Source: Trichaptum fuscoviolaceum (taxonomy: Eukaryota > Basidiomycota > Agaricomycetes > Hymenochaetales > Trichaptaceae). From it: a DNA stretch of 64,000 nucleotides. The notes under the pieces were generated by a model that saw only the letters and a list, made by a program, of their open reading frames with translations, did not search any database and was not told where the DNA came from. The stretch lies in the NCBI GenBank assembly GCA_910574455.1, contig CAJSYZ010000002.1:831671-895670 (forward strand), given 5' to 3'. Each line of letters opens with the position of its first letter. Positions within the stretch are counted from its first letter, which is position 1. The translations under genes and the position numbers were made by a program. Of the stretch, positions 48,313-59,959 are shown in pieces.

Positions 48313-49514
48313 ATGTCTAGAGTAACTCAAGCCGTAAACTCGAATGTAATCTTTAAATCCGATATCTTCAAGGGAAAGGTGCTCTTCTGCACTGGAGGAG
48401 GCTCTGGCATCTGTCGAGGCATGACAGAGTCAATTGTATGTGCTAGATTCATCTTTTTCATACCATACGTTGACTTGAAACTCACTGATGACACTGTATA
48501 AAGATGAGACATGGCGCAGACTCTGTAATTGTTGGTCGAAAGTAAGTTTCTCTTCAGAAGTGCGAAACTCGGATTTCCTTTCTCGGTTCGACACAACTTA
48601 TCTTCTTTCTCGATCGTCGTAGTGCGGAAAGGATTACAAAATCTGCGAAAGAGCTCTCCGAGGCGACTGGAAAGCGTTGCGTTGCAGCTCAAGCAGACGT
48701 TCGTCATCCAACTCAACTCAAAGCTGCGGTAGAAAAGACAATTGCAGAGTTCGGCCGGATTGATTTCGTGATTTGTGGTAAGCATAGTGAAAAGTTCATA
48801 TGGTATCCAAAGCCTGATTTCCTCACTTCAATATGCTCCGTAGGTGCTGCCGGAAACTTCCTTGCACCAATATCGGGCCTTTCTGAAAATGCTTTCAAAA
48901 CCGTTATCGAAATTGATACAGTAAACCTCTCGTAGAAAAGTTTCTTCACGCTTGAAGCTGAGAACCGTCCTAGATTGGAACTTATAACACTATTAAAGCG
49001 ACATTGCCATATGTAAAGAAGGCAAAGGGATCCTATATCCATGTCAGTGCAACCCTGCACTATCGCGGTGTGTCCCGTTAGCTCTGTCTTCCATTGTCGC
49101 ATTAAAGGGGTCATCGTGACAGGCACACCATACCAGGCGCACCTCTCCGCGGCCAAGGCAGGTGTAGACGCTCTGTCTGCTGTCCTCGCGGTAGAAGAAG
49201 GTCCTTCTGGTGTACGATCCAACATCATCGCCCCCGGACCGATTGGTGGGACGGAAGGGATGGACCGCCTGACCGTAGTCGATCCAGAGGCTAAGAAAGC
49301 TACTATCGATAATATCCCTGCCGGTCGCATGGGTGACATCAGAGACATTGCGAATGCCGCTGTCTTCCTCTTCAGCGAAGCGGCATCATTCATATCCGGC
49401 GCAGTCCTTGTCGTCGATGGCGCGAACGAGCATATCCGGCGTTTGCAGCTCCCTTACCCCCAGAGTGTCCTAGATCCTCAGGCGCTGAAGTCCATGATTA
49501 AACCCCGTCTGTAA
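48313..49514 (+). CDS. Peroxisomal-type 2,4-dienoyl-CoA reductase (SDR family)
   Basis: NADPH-dependent short-chain dehydrogenase needed for beta-oxidation of unsaturated fatty acids; 292 aa, similar to SPS19/DECR2-type enzymes. Exons: 48313-48435, 48504-48541, 48623-48777, 48844-48920, 48974-49067, 49123-49514; all phases fit. Visible: FKGKVLFCTGGGSGIC (nucleotide-binding TGGGxGI), SVIVGRN, GAAGNFLAPI (the NAAGNF-type block of this subfamily), YIHVSATLHYRG with the catalytic Ser region, and QAHLSAAKAGVDAL with the conserved Lys. Like other dienoyl-CoA reductases it lacks the usual YxxxK tyrosine (the segment reads HLSAAK). IAPGPIGGTEGM is the product-binding loop. The C-terminus is Pro-Arg-Leu, which resembles a variant peroxisomal targeting tripeptide. 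Confidence 0.92.
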
Positions 49515-51715
49515 TCAGCACCAGATGAAATGCTCGGGTGTAGCCGCTTTCCTTTGAAGGCGAAATGGACAGTGGAGACGCGCGGCGGAGAAAAGCTTGC
49601 CTCCTTTCTTACTTGCTGAGTCGAGTTCCGTCTTGTACTTCTAATTGCATATACGTAATCCAAACATCACGATAATGCTCACAACGCCTTATGAGGCATC
49701 TCAAGCCGTATGACAGCATCTAATTCTATCCATCATCTTGGCCTCGTCCCGAGCATCAAGAGGCCCTACCATATCTGTCACATCTTCCTTTTGGTAGATA
49801 GTGTTATTGAATGGGCGGGGCCTCGGTCTGCACCGTCTTCCATGCAAGTGCGATACTGATGACGTGTGGGGATTCAAGGGTGCCTTTTCTTGACCTTCCA
49901 CAATAACGCTTCTCTTTCGATCGTCTGCAGGTTCATCAATCTCCAACAGCTCTAGCATTCTCGATCAGAACATATTCTCAACGCAAACATGCAAGGGGAA
50001 AGCAGATCTATATCCCCGTTACTGCGCGTTGCTTTCATCCGTCTTGACCTCTGCCTCGTGTTTCGCCCTTCTACTTTCCGGAATCACAACTTTTTCTAGC
50101 TGGAACAATAGCGCATGTAAAGAGATCTCGCTGTGCTGCCTCCATATGCATCAAACTTTGCAATTATGACTTTCTTCTCTTCGTACTCAGCAGTTCTATA
50201 ACCATCGGGAAACTCCTGCAGTCATCATTGCATCAACGAGTCGACTTTGGCCGGTTGATCTAGAACATAGAAGCCAGCTAAAGCGGCCCGGCTTTCCTCG
50301 CAGATGCCTTCATATCCTTTCGGCGTCTGCGAACGACAGACAAGCGCTCCGCATACAGCGATACCTACAAGTCCATCATCTTGACTGTGCATATTGCCGA
50401 AAATCAGGACTCATCATTCGAAATCTTCTTGTGCAGAACCGAGGATACGCCGGTCAGCGCCTTTTTCCATCATGATGCCTGTGCTTTCTTGTCTGTACTT
50501 GCCAATCATGGCGTTACTAATGAGGTGAATTACATTTCAAATGCCCTTCAATATCGTCATATTTATAGCTCCGTCAAATTGGCGGCGTCCTCAGGAATAG
50601 ACTTCCTTGCCTACTGAAAATATTTACACACACACACACCCCTCTCCATGAATAGCATGCAAACCCGCAGACTGGAAGGTAGTTGTACGGTCTTGCCTTT
50701 GCATTGAACTCGGATACATAAGTCTGTATAAGTACATAGATGGACAGTCGTCTTATCGAGCTTGATCCTCTCTGTCCATGGAGGCACTAGGCTCATTTTA
50801 TGTGCTGACTTTAATGTGTACACCACCACAGGCCCCTGTGAGACCCTACTTCCCTGTGGATAGAAGGGAAGGACGAAGGGGAGGCAAAGGGGGACTTTAT
50901 GTTTGTAGCATGTCGTTTAAAGAAACCGCGTACTAGAAGAGACTACTGCTTCAAAAATAGGTACCGGAGACAGCAAATGAAAGGAATCAAATACTCGAGG
51001 TAGGAGGCTATGAGATGGTCAAAGAGATTTTGGACCAAAGGGAAAGAATTGCAAATCCAGTAGTCATCATTGATTCAATACAGAAGTCTTCCAAAAACAT
51101 GGAATCGGAAACCAATTCTCGGACTACTAGAGCTGTTGAACTTCAAGTTGTTTCTCCGAAATGCACCTCACTCCTCGTGCCGCGTATCATATCTTGGACA
51201 GAAACGCTAGGCATGTTGAAAAGTGGATCTTTAGGATAGCGACGGACGCTAGAAATAAGTCGGTTGATTGTCAAATAAACCTCGGAGAGATGACCAAATA
51301 TAGCCTGAGGCAGGTAGCTGCTTCCTTTGGAAATGTCGGAGAAACTTGAGATGCACGTCGATCCTCCCAATCCGGTATGCTAAGGATTCTCAGCGGCTGC
51401 AGTGGTACATCCACGCAGAAGCAACAATAGTTCTCAATTCACAGGGACGTTTCTGGAAAGAAGATGGTCTTTGTTTTCATTTAGTCTGTGTACCTTATGA
51501 GCTTGAAGTCTAAATAACGGATACGATCAACGTTGTTAAGTGAGTTTAAGCAAAACGCTATGCGCATCCGTAAACTTGAAGAAATCAATTCAGTACATCT
51601 ATTACATGAATGAACTGCGTAGATACTAAAATGCAAAATTTATGAGTTACAATGCTATTCATAATATCTCTTAAATACGAAGTAATTCAAGTCCCGATAT
51701 ATCACGATCCTTTTG
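49515..51715. other. Intergenic interval between DECR and Rtt107-like genes
   Basis: Tail-to-tail region. It holds a possible relic frame at 50019-50392 (listed) and an AC microsatellite at 50626-50640. A minus-strand 85-codon frame at 49701-49958 is unassigned. Nothing else is supported. Confidence 0.45.
50019..50392 (-). pseudogene. Possible gene relic with in-frame stops, unrecognised
   Basis: On the minus strand an ATG at 50392 opens a protein-like frame (GLVGIAVCGALVCR, PKGYEGICEESRAAL, AGFYVLDQPAKVDSL). Two adjacent TGA codons (50222-50227) interrupt it, and the same frame resumes as EFPDGYRTAEYEEKKV. A shifted frame then reads KVVIPESRRAKHEAEV to a TAA at 50019. No GT-AG pair of plausible length repairs it. 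The family is unknown to me. It could also be a gene whose introns I mis-placed. Confidence 0.25.
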
Positions 51716-53806
51716 CTACACATTATTATCCAAACGATATATAGGATTGTTCCATTCCATGTCTTGCTTCAGAACACCCATTAGGAGTAACTCAGGGCTA
51801 TAGACAGCGAAGCCTTCCTCTGCCAGACCTCGCCAAACGTGCTGATCTGCAGGGCTTGACATCATGTGTCGATCATCATGCCCTTCGAGCATACGTGGTG
51901 TTGGAATCTGTGTCGAAATCTGGGAGATATTAAGTACAGCACTGGATATGGAAAATGATGAGGAGGATACACGAACCTTTGCTCCGGCAGAGGTTGCTAC
52001 CTTCTTGTACGTATCGAATTTTTCACCTGTACGAATGACTGGAGTAACATAGAAAGTATGACCTTGCAGAAGTTTCTTTTCTGACGACCGCGCCCTTTGC
52101 AGCACGTCAGCTAACTTCATGCCGAACTTCTTTTCGCCTTCGGGGTCACGAAGTGCATAGTCTTCGGGAGCTACATGTATGGATGATGTCAGGATCACAT
52201 ATACATCACGGACAACTGCAGCTTACGCAATATTCTCTTTGATCGAGCAGAGTCTTCGGCCCATTTAATTGACACGATTTGACGAACGACGGACATAGCA
52301 CAGAGAAACTTCTCCGTTCTACCTATACCGTCAGTAATCAAGATGTTGCATTCAGCGGGTTTCTCCGTGAATTTAACACCCAGTTTTCCAAGTGCCTATA
52401 ATACGCAGTCCATAGTTAGCAGCTTATTAAAGAGAAGTTAGTGGTGATCGCGAGCCTTTTGAACCGAGTCGTTGAGAGACACCTTCGTTGTCATAACCGT
52501 ATAGTTAACATCGTCTTCGCTAAAATTGATGTTAGATGTATAGTGGACTGAGACCAGAAATACTCACATCTCTATCGATAACTCCTTCTTTCCTCTCTTT
52601 GTTTTTGGAGGGAGATCCGACTCTTCTGTCAACTTCTCTCTCTCGAAGCGAGCCCTCTTCGTGCTTGGCGGAGGTATGTTTTCTGCCTGATCACGCCTTG
52701 ATGCAGCTCTTCGGTCTGTCTTCGAAGTGTGGGAGGGGTCCACTTTGCGCTTCTTCGCTTCTCGAGGATCCAGCTCTTCAACTTCGTCAATGGAAGCATC
52801 AGGAGCACTGGATGTGCTGCTTGCCCGTCGCTTCCGACTTTCGCCATTTTCGCCGGGTTTTTCCTTCGCTTTCATATCTTTTTCCCAAGGCCCCCGTATT
52901 GTGCCGTTGCGCATTTCTCTCTGGAAGTTGTTCATATCCTGCGCCGTCTCGTGCAAACGAAGGCTTGCCATTGTTGCGGCCTGGCGCTTAGAAGGTGTAC
53001 GCTGTAAACCGTTCAATGGATAAGATGACCGCTGAGGGGATAAGTCATTATTCTTGACACGCTGTGATGATGAAGCAGGAGGGTCTTTCCGATGAGGAGA
53101 TTGACTGCGACCGCGGCTAGCAGGCCGTCCGCGTTTAGGTGTTAAAGTTGGACTGTCAGCAGCCACAGCGACAATGGATTGTGTTCGGTCCATGCCGTTG
53201 ACTTTGGTAGTTTTCCTGACATTAGGAGGCGAAGGAATTTCGACCACGGCGAATTTTCGATCGGTAGAGCTGGTTGTTGCGGGCTGATTTCTGGAGCTTT
53301 TGGGAGGTACTGGTTTTTGGGGAGTGATATTTTTTGAGGATGTCGCATTTCTGGTGGATTTGCGAGGCGGACCAATCTTAGTTACTTCAATCACTTCCAC
53401 ACCGGAGTCGTCATCGTTTGAGGGCGAATGGACTGGCTTGTGCTTGCTAACTTCCTGCCGGGAAGGTGGCTCTTTTTTTGGTTTTGCTCCTATGGGTGCC
53501 AGGCCGTCGTCGGAATCTGTTAGGTCTTGGAAAAGGTTGTTGAGAGGCGCACCCTTGCCCTTCCCGCCCTTAGATCTGCCTTTCACTACTTTGACATCTT
53601 CTGGGGAAGAGGCAACCGATTCCACGATCGCGTGCTTTCGTGGTTGACCGCGACCTCGTTTCGGGGGAGAAAGAGCCGTCTGCGAACCATCGTCAGACGA
53701 AATCCGCTTGTTCTTTCCAACCACCCTTCTGGATTCAAACTGGCTCTCCGTCTTTGACGGACCTGGTTGACCGGTTGACCGGGTGGTTCGTTTCGGTGCT
53801 TGTTCT

Positions 53807-53841
<35 letters not shown>

Positions 53842-56047
53842 TTCAGGTTCGGGTGATGGCATTTTCTTCAATCTACTCGTCGAACGCTTCGCTGACACAG
53901 CTTTAGGACGTCCTCTTGGCAAAGGCTTTCGCTGCACCGGCTCTTCTTCCTCTTCTTCCTCTTCTTCCTTGCACGTGGGCTTCAATGGCAGTTTGCTTGG
54001 TCCAGCTTTTGGTTGGGAAGGCTTCTTCGTTGGGCTGGACGATGATTGAATCGGGAAATCCATGTTTTCGAAGGGTTGTGAATCGTCGCCACCAGCTACT
54101 AGATCAATGGCAGCGTCTACCTCCGCAGCCTCACTTGCTTCTCGCTCCTGTTCACTTGCCGCTCTTCTCCCAGGCTTCGCTGGCGATCGACCCTCTCGCG
54201 TTATTCGATCTTTCTCTTTCGACGCCTGCTCTCGCTCTCGTCTCGCCTTCTCCACCTGCTCCTTCTCTGTCATTAGCCTCTCCCTCTCTTGTTCTTCCTG
54301 GAGACGCTGCTTCGCGGCAAGGAGCTTCTCGGTTTCTTCTCGCATTTTCGCTTCAATCACCTCGATTTCTTCATCAACCTGGATTTGCCCAATACCGCGT
54401 GAGCCAATCATCGCCCCAAAGTTGATCCCTTCGGGATAATGAATATACTTCTGTAACGCAGGAGTGAGGTTCTTCCATTCAATGAAGCAATCTTCCAGCC
54501 ATGTGTGATTGACGATTGGAATACTCCATTCACGCGCCTTGTCCGTTTTGTTGCCACTTACACTGTGAAAGTGAGAGGATTAGATATGTGATTTACATAT
54601 ACAGGAAGTATCGTACTGTGCTGCGATGACAACTGTGTTTGCGGCTGTCATCGTGGGAGTGAATTCTGCATCCATAAGAGAGATTAACTTCTTGATGTAA
54701 TCGCGTGCTTCGCCGGAATAGTTTGATATAGTGATTTTCTATGTCGGATGAAAACATATCATTAGCTTGTACTTCGTAGAATAGTATAGCTCTTACGTGT
54801 GAGGAGAAACCTTCAGGCGGCTCTCGTGGCGCTGGGTAATGCAGCAGTTGATCTAGCGGACGACTTATAACACCAGTCTTGTGAACATTGAAGAGCCACA
54901 CTAGTGTTCCGATCGTTCGGTTCGTTCGTAGTGCCTGACATAGACATGCTTTAGTACGCAAGGCGATTTCAGTCACGAAAGCCTACTTTGACATAACCGG
55001 GGCCGTATCGGTAGCGTGTCACGTATATATCAGCTTTATCAAGGCACCGCTCTTCCTCGGCTTCTTGAGCAGCATCATCCAAGCCCTCAGGTATAGTGAC
55101 GATCAGGCCTCCGGCGCGTCGCACAGAAATCTCCACGGTCTGCCGTCTTCGCTTGTCAAACATCAAGTCCTTGCTCAGCATGATCTTGCGCCCCCGCCAT
55201 ACGTTCTCCTTCGTTCCTAAAAGTGCTTCGATCTTCGCCGGATCCTGACTGTCCGCGAGCTTTGATGCCTCCATTAGAGCTTTCTGTTCCGCTGTGATGC
55301 GTGCTGTCCTGGGTTTGTCGCCATGCGAGCTCAGGATAAGGGGATCGGGCCACTCATACGGCGTTTCGTCAAGACGCATCAAAAGCTTGAAGCAATCATC
55401 AAACCAGTGAGGCAGAACGACTTTCACCTTCGTTGCATCGCGGAAATGCATAGCGGCATTGTATTTGTCCGAACCTGGACGCGCTGCGAGTACATGTGTA
55501 CAATCTCGCGTTAATGCTTCTCTAAATAGTCCCCCTAGAGCATTTATTCCTGCAGCAATCACTTCCTTATCGCAAGGTTCCAGCTAGATAAACAACAAAT
55601 CGTGTGAGAGAATGAGTAAGGTAAATTAGAAGACTCATACCTCGACCGTGCACGCTATTACACCAGAGAATATCATCGCCGGATCCGGAGAGAACAATTT
55701 CGTACTGTAGATGTACAAAATGGGTCATGTGTATTGAAGGGAGAGTCATGCATTACTCACTCCAGCTGCTTTCCGAACACTATGCTCCTGTCCACCCATT
55801 CGTCCTTAACACCCATCAGTTCGGGCAGATTCTGCCAAAATGATTTAAGTTTACGCACTGATACAATCGCGGTATCCGGAGGGACCTTTTCAAAGCCTTC
55901 AAACTGCAGCGAGTCCGTAACAACGTGTGTGGCCTGTCTCAGGTCGGCCTTGTTCGCTCCGTTCGCATCGAGAACTTTTTCAAGCTCGATCTGTCTGTTG
56001 TCCGGGAATGAAGATGAAATGGCATATTTTACATCCGTGAATAGCAT
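51716..56047 (-). CDS. Rtt107/Brc1-like multi-BRCT DNA damage protein
   Basis: Scaffold for replication-fork repair; relatives bind phosphorylated H2A at stalled forks. Exons: 56047-55761, 55704-55641, 55583-54987, 54934-54797, 54738-54617, 54562-52568, 52519-52456, 52395-52227, 52170-51977, 51919-51716, giving 1277 aa. N-terminal BRCTs lie at about 1-205 (MLFTDVKYAISS; VVLPHWFDDCFKLL), 275-350 and 363-432 (IPIVNHTWLEDCFIEW). A charged, coiled-coil-like and acidic linker follows (about 450-1060) with long Glu runs and many Ser-Pro/Lys-Arg patches. A C-terminal BRCT pair ends the protein (about 1068-1277; LGKLGVKF, SIKWAEDS, ELLLMGVLKQ). The exon 7 donor is uncertain: GC at 52455 or a weak GT at 52464 (both phase 0). 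The 57-base last intron lacks a stop and keeps frame. The start was chosen at MLFTDV, matching the BRCT start, though the frame is open further upstream. Confidence 0.88.
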
Positions 56048-56512
56048 GGTCTGCGAGAGCGGCCTGAAGTTTAAAACGACGTCAGCCACGCTAGCTTGTC
56101 GCCGGTCGTGGTGGTGTGGTGAGAGACGGCGAACAACTCTCGGATTGGGCGCGAACTCACGGCGCGTGTAGTCACGTGTGATCACGCTCTCAACGTGTCT
56201 CATTACCACAATGGATTATCGCGTTTGCAAGACTCGGAGTAGGTAACACGCAAGTAGAAATTGAATGACAGAGAGCGGTTGACGACATGCGATGCAGTAT
56301 AAGTACAATTGAAATGTGCATATGCTTCCAGACAGCCAAGACAGAATAATAACGGGAAGACATTTCGACAGATATGGACAGGAGATAACAAAGCACCCCT
56401 ATAATGACAGCTCCTGGCCGACATCTGTAACGAGATGATAGATAAATTCCAAGAATGAAAGGTATAATGAGTGTGGGGGGTCCAGCGGATCTTAAAAAGG
56501 TTGGGTATGTGG
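56048..56512. other. Spacer between FAR-17a-like 3' end and Rtt107-like start
   Basis: Both neighbours lie on the minus strand. This 465-base gap should carry the terminator of the membrane-protein gene and the promoter of the BRCT gene. No TATA box stands out. Confidence 0.45.
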
Positions 56513-57649
56513 TCAGGCCTGACGCGACGGTGGTCTCGATCCTGATCCTGGTCTTTCAATCGTCTCCCAATCATCAATCTGCTCGCTATGTATACTGTTT
56601 CCTTCTCGTCGTCCTCCAAAGAGATACGATCGTCGGACAAGCCGCTCCCGAATAACGCATACAGTACGTGCGATAGCGAAGATGATCAGGATAGCTGCGC
56701 CTAGGCCGACAATCCAGCCAGCCAACTTCCCGTGTTGTGTATGCGGGTTTAAGAACGAGTAGGCTGAACGGTACGGAATGAGAGGGTACATGGACTAGAA
56801 TAAGAGCTTGACTCACTGTAGAAACCTTGCGTGGCATGTGTGATATATGCGACGCCTAGGTAACAAGCGGCCAATATGACGAGAATAGGAGCATGCAGCC
56901 ACGGAGCAGGACCTGCATGGGTGAAAAGGATCTCAAACAGTGCAAGAGCACTATTCAATCCATGGACGACGATATTGGAGTATGCTTTGTAGACGGCGTT
57001 AGACTTTAAGTCATATGACCAAAGCGTAAATTGACTCACATGAGTATGTAGTAGCGAAGGTTGCTGGCCCCGACAAGAGGGCCCAGAAGACAATAGTGAC
57101 CAGGAAAGCTAAAACAAAGATATGTTATTGAAAAAAAAGTGAATCATTGCATCACTTACGGAATGTTGTTATAGTCGAGAAAAGAAGACTATGTAGGAAT
57201 TGCAATATGCGAGGCCATCGTTGCAGAGGGTACTTTCCCTTCCGTGAGGCATACGCGAGAGTTTGTACACTGGATGCCCAGAAGTATGCAACCAAACCTA
57301 TATACGATAGATTCGTAAAGAACGACAAGTACCTGATGAGGTACGGAACGAATTCGGAAGTTAGCAACAGCTCTCTCGTTATTATTGACTAAGAAAGTCC
57401 GTGGAAGCCGAGTAGCAGCTGAAGGCTGATTCAATTACGAGAAAGCAGATAGTAGACGTACGTTTTCCCGGCATGCTGCCTAGCTGATACCCAAATGAGC
57501 ACGAACAGGGTATGGCCGAGAGTCCAAAATGCGAAAAACAAGCGGACAAGCCCCAGTGCGAGCGGGGAGAGCAGAGGGGAGGTGACGAAGCTATCAGTAG
57601 CGTCAAAAGGAGTCGGTGCGCCCAGAATGTCGTATACTCGGCCGTTCAT
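56513..57649 (-). CDS. Multi-pass membrane protein, FAR-17a/AIG1-like
   Basis: 282-aa integral membrane protein resembling fungal FAR-17a/AIG1-like proteins; animal relatives (AIG1, ADTRP) hydrolyse fatty-acid esters of hydroxy fatty acids, but activity here is only inferred. Exons: 57649-57462, 57332-57160, 57108-57040, 56984-56817, 56763-56513. Hydrophobic helices are evident at LVRLFFAFWTLGHTLFVLIW, NLSYIGLVAYFWASSV, FLVTIVFWALL, SALALFEILF, ILVILAACYLGVAYI and GWIVGLGAAILIIFAIA, about six in all, with a His in a mid-membrane VVHGLNSAL helix where the family keeps one. The C-terminal 45 residues are polar and Arg/Ser-rich. Family assignment is from memory of the pattern and less secure than the topology. 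Confidence 0.68.
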
Positions 57650-59959
57650 ATCCGCGTCATCCAGGACCTACAAAACTTTCGATCAGATACTTGGAATTTC
57701 TAGTTAATTACTGTGAAGATGTTACTCACAAGCAGATGAGGAAGACGAGGGGAGAAGAAAGCAGAGCCGCTTTTGACAGACTGTGAGGGCGACCTATCTT
57801 TTCAATTCTTCACAGGGCCAGCTAACCGACAGAAGGGTCCATTTAAAGCAGTTTCTGTATAGACGCCCAACTGGGAATAGTACTTATATGTCGCAAATCA
57901 ATACAGACGGCAGCCCGGCAATCGCCCGATCGATGTTTTCATCCGTCTTCCTCAGACTTTCATAAAGCTCTCAAGTACATATGTAAATATGATTTTCCTG
58001 GATACGAGGACAATCCTTCTTCTCTCTATTTCTATATATAAGTTGGAACTATTATTTCCTGTATAAATAGCGGGCTTCCTACAGTATTAACCCCGCTTTT
58101 CTTCGTGGGACTTCCTATTGCACTGTTCACCACCTTAGAATTTGCAATGAATTATAAGTTACCTTAGTCCTATGCGATAGTGAACCTTTTGTAAGTCCTT
58201 ACGTTGACATTAAATATTTAAGTATTGAAGTCCGCCTAAACTACAGATGAATTCATTTCTTAGTCTTTATGGCTATTTCGCTGAACGTAGTAGTGCATAT
58301 TCTTCCTGAAGTAAACACATAACACTGATACCGAATTAATAATGAAGTCTATTCAATGGTAACCGCTTCGAAAGGACAGAAACGAGTAGACCGCATATTT
58401 TCTGCGCTGCTTGTACGCAGAAATTACATTAGGGCCAATCATGACTTAGGCCTGGTCGATTAGGAATGAAAGGAGACGCGAATTATTGGGAACGTTGATG
58501 GGTGATACACCATGATCATCATGATCATGATGCTGATCCGGAGGAGAAGCAAATTCGAGCTCCGATTTTCGCTAAACACTCACTGACAGGCTGCCAGTGG
58601 TGGCACGAACGATGATGCCGAATTGCCGAGGGTAGTACTCTCCTCCATACTCCGAGATTTATAGGCTTTTCCACAAGATCTGGGTTCATAGTATGCACTA
58701 CGAGATATTGTACACCTGTTCAGAGCAGCAAAATACATGTAAATGGTCACTGTTTCTCTCCCGGATCATAGACACAGTCGTTTATATGGGATATTTCCTT
58801 GAGCGTAATTGTCCGACTTGTAGCTAATTAGATATGATGAGTTGATCTCAATCTCATCTCAATCTCATAACTAGTTAGATTCTAGCTATATACCCTCTAG
58901 CTTTGTCAAGATAAGTTCTGGTAATAATACACCGCATGTCACAATGATTATAGAGGTAATAATGCTAGACATTATGAAGGATTGCGATGTTTACTATATT
59001 CTACTATAATTTTATTGTATACCAACCCCCTCCTTCTGCCTAATCGTACGCATCACCGCTTGTCCTCATAATAGCCTGCGCATACGTATTTCATTGCAGG
59101 TGCTGCTGAGATCGTATGTAAGAACCTCGTTTTTCTGGCTCTCGTAGACCTCTCGCACATGCAAAAGTTATCGACTGCAGAGTATGTTTTGAATAATACC
59201 GTTAAATTCGAAATTTCGGTAGACACTGGTTTACACTAGCAATAAGTTGCCTAAAGCGGGCTGTTAGATACAAAGGTATCAGTTTGTAAGAATCTCATTC
59301 ATCAGCTTGGATCTCAGCATTACTCACCCTTGCTTTCTTCAGGAATACTAATTTAGCGATAGTTATGGCTAGTCAAAGGGATCGAATACATCATTCTTGT
59401 GATACAGGCTGTATCGTCTGGAGCGTCACTAACCAAGGTTTAGCACAAAATTCGCTACTCCTGAGGAATTGCGTGAGCGATTGCACGTCTTTGAAATTAT
59501 GAATGCCGTACCGTCGTGAATCATTGTCTGCATAAGGATAGACTTCGAGCCTCTAGCCGTGCATATTCAGCCAATAACCCCAGGGGTTTGGCATTATCCA
59601 AGCCCATGGGGTTCCTGCAAGTTTGCATGTAGCCCGTTCTTGTCATTTTAATGAAGTAAGCGACGCCTGTCAACTTAGAGTTGACCATCACATGAGTGAG
59701 CGAATAAAGAACACGAAGAATCCCTTGAGGAAAGTAATCGATCGCCCTCATACTTCTCTGTGAAGCCCGATCTGGATAGTGGCCTACCGTCGCTTGACGA
59801 AGGTTTGGTTTCGATGTATCGCAAATGTCTTGTTAATGTGCAGAATTCTATGCATACATGCAGCTAGGCATAAGTGAAGTTTTATCGGCGCCTGCGTCTT
59901 GACTTTCGTCTGTGAGTACTATTCATAAGCAGCGCAATGAGAGTTAGCATCGGAGCCTA
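57650..59959. other. Gene-free AT-rich interval
   Basis: 2.3 kb upstream of the FAR-17a-like gene and downstream of the homeodomain gene. Contains tandem CATGATCATCATGATCATGATG-type words near 58509-58530 (within-word repeats of ATGATC) and a doubled CTCAATCTCAT near 58846-58866. A 76-codon minus frame at 59521-59751 is unassigned. Confidence 0.45.

Noticed and set aside
49701..49958. 85-codon minus-strand frame between DECR and Rtt107-like genes
   Set aside because: Charged but without any recognisable motif, and no exon partner in phase; not strong enough to call a gene.
59521..59751. 76-codon minus-strand frame downstream of the homeodomain gene
   Set aside because: No recognisable domain or splice partners; length is within chance expectation for the interval.
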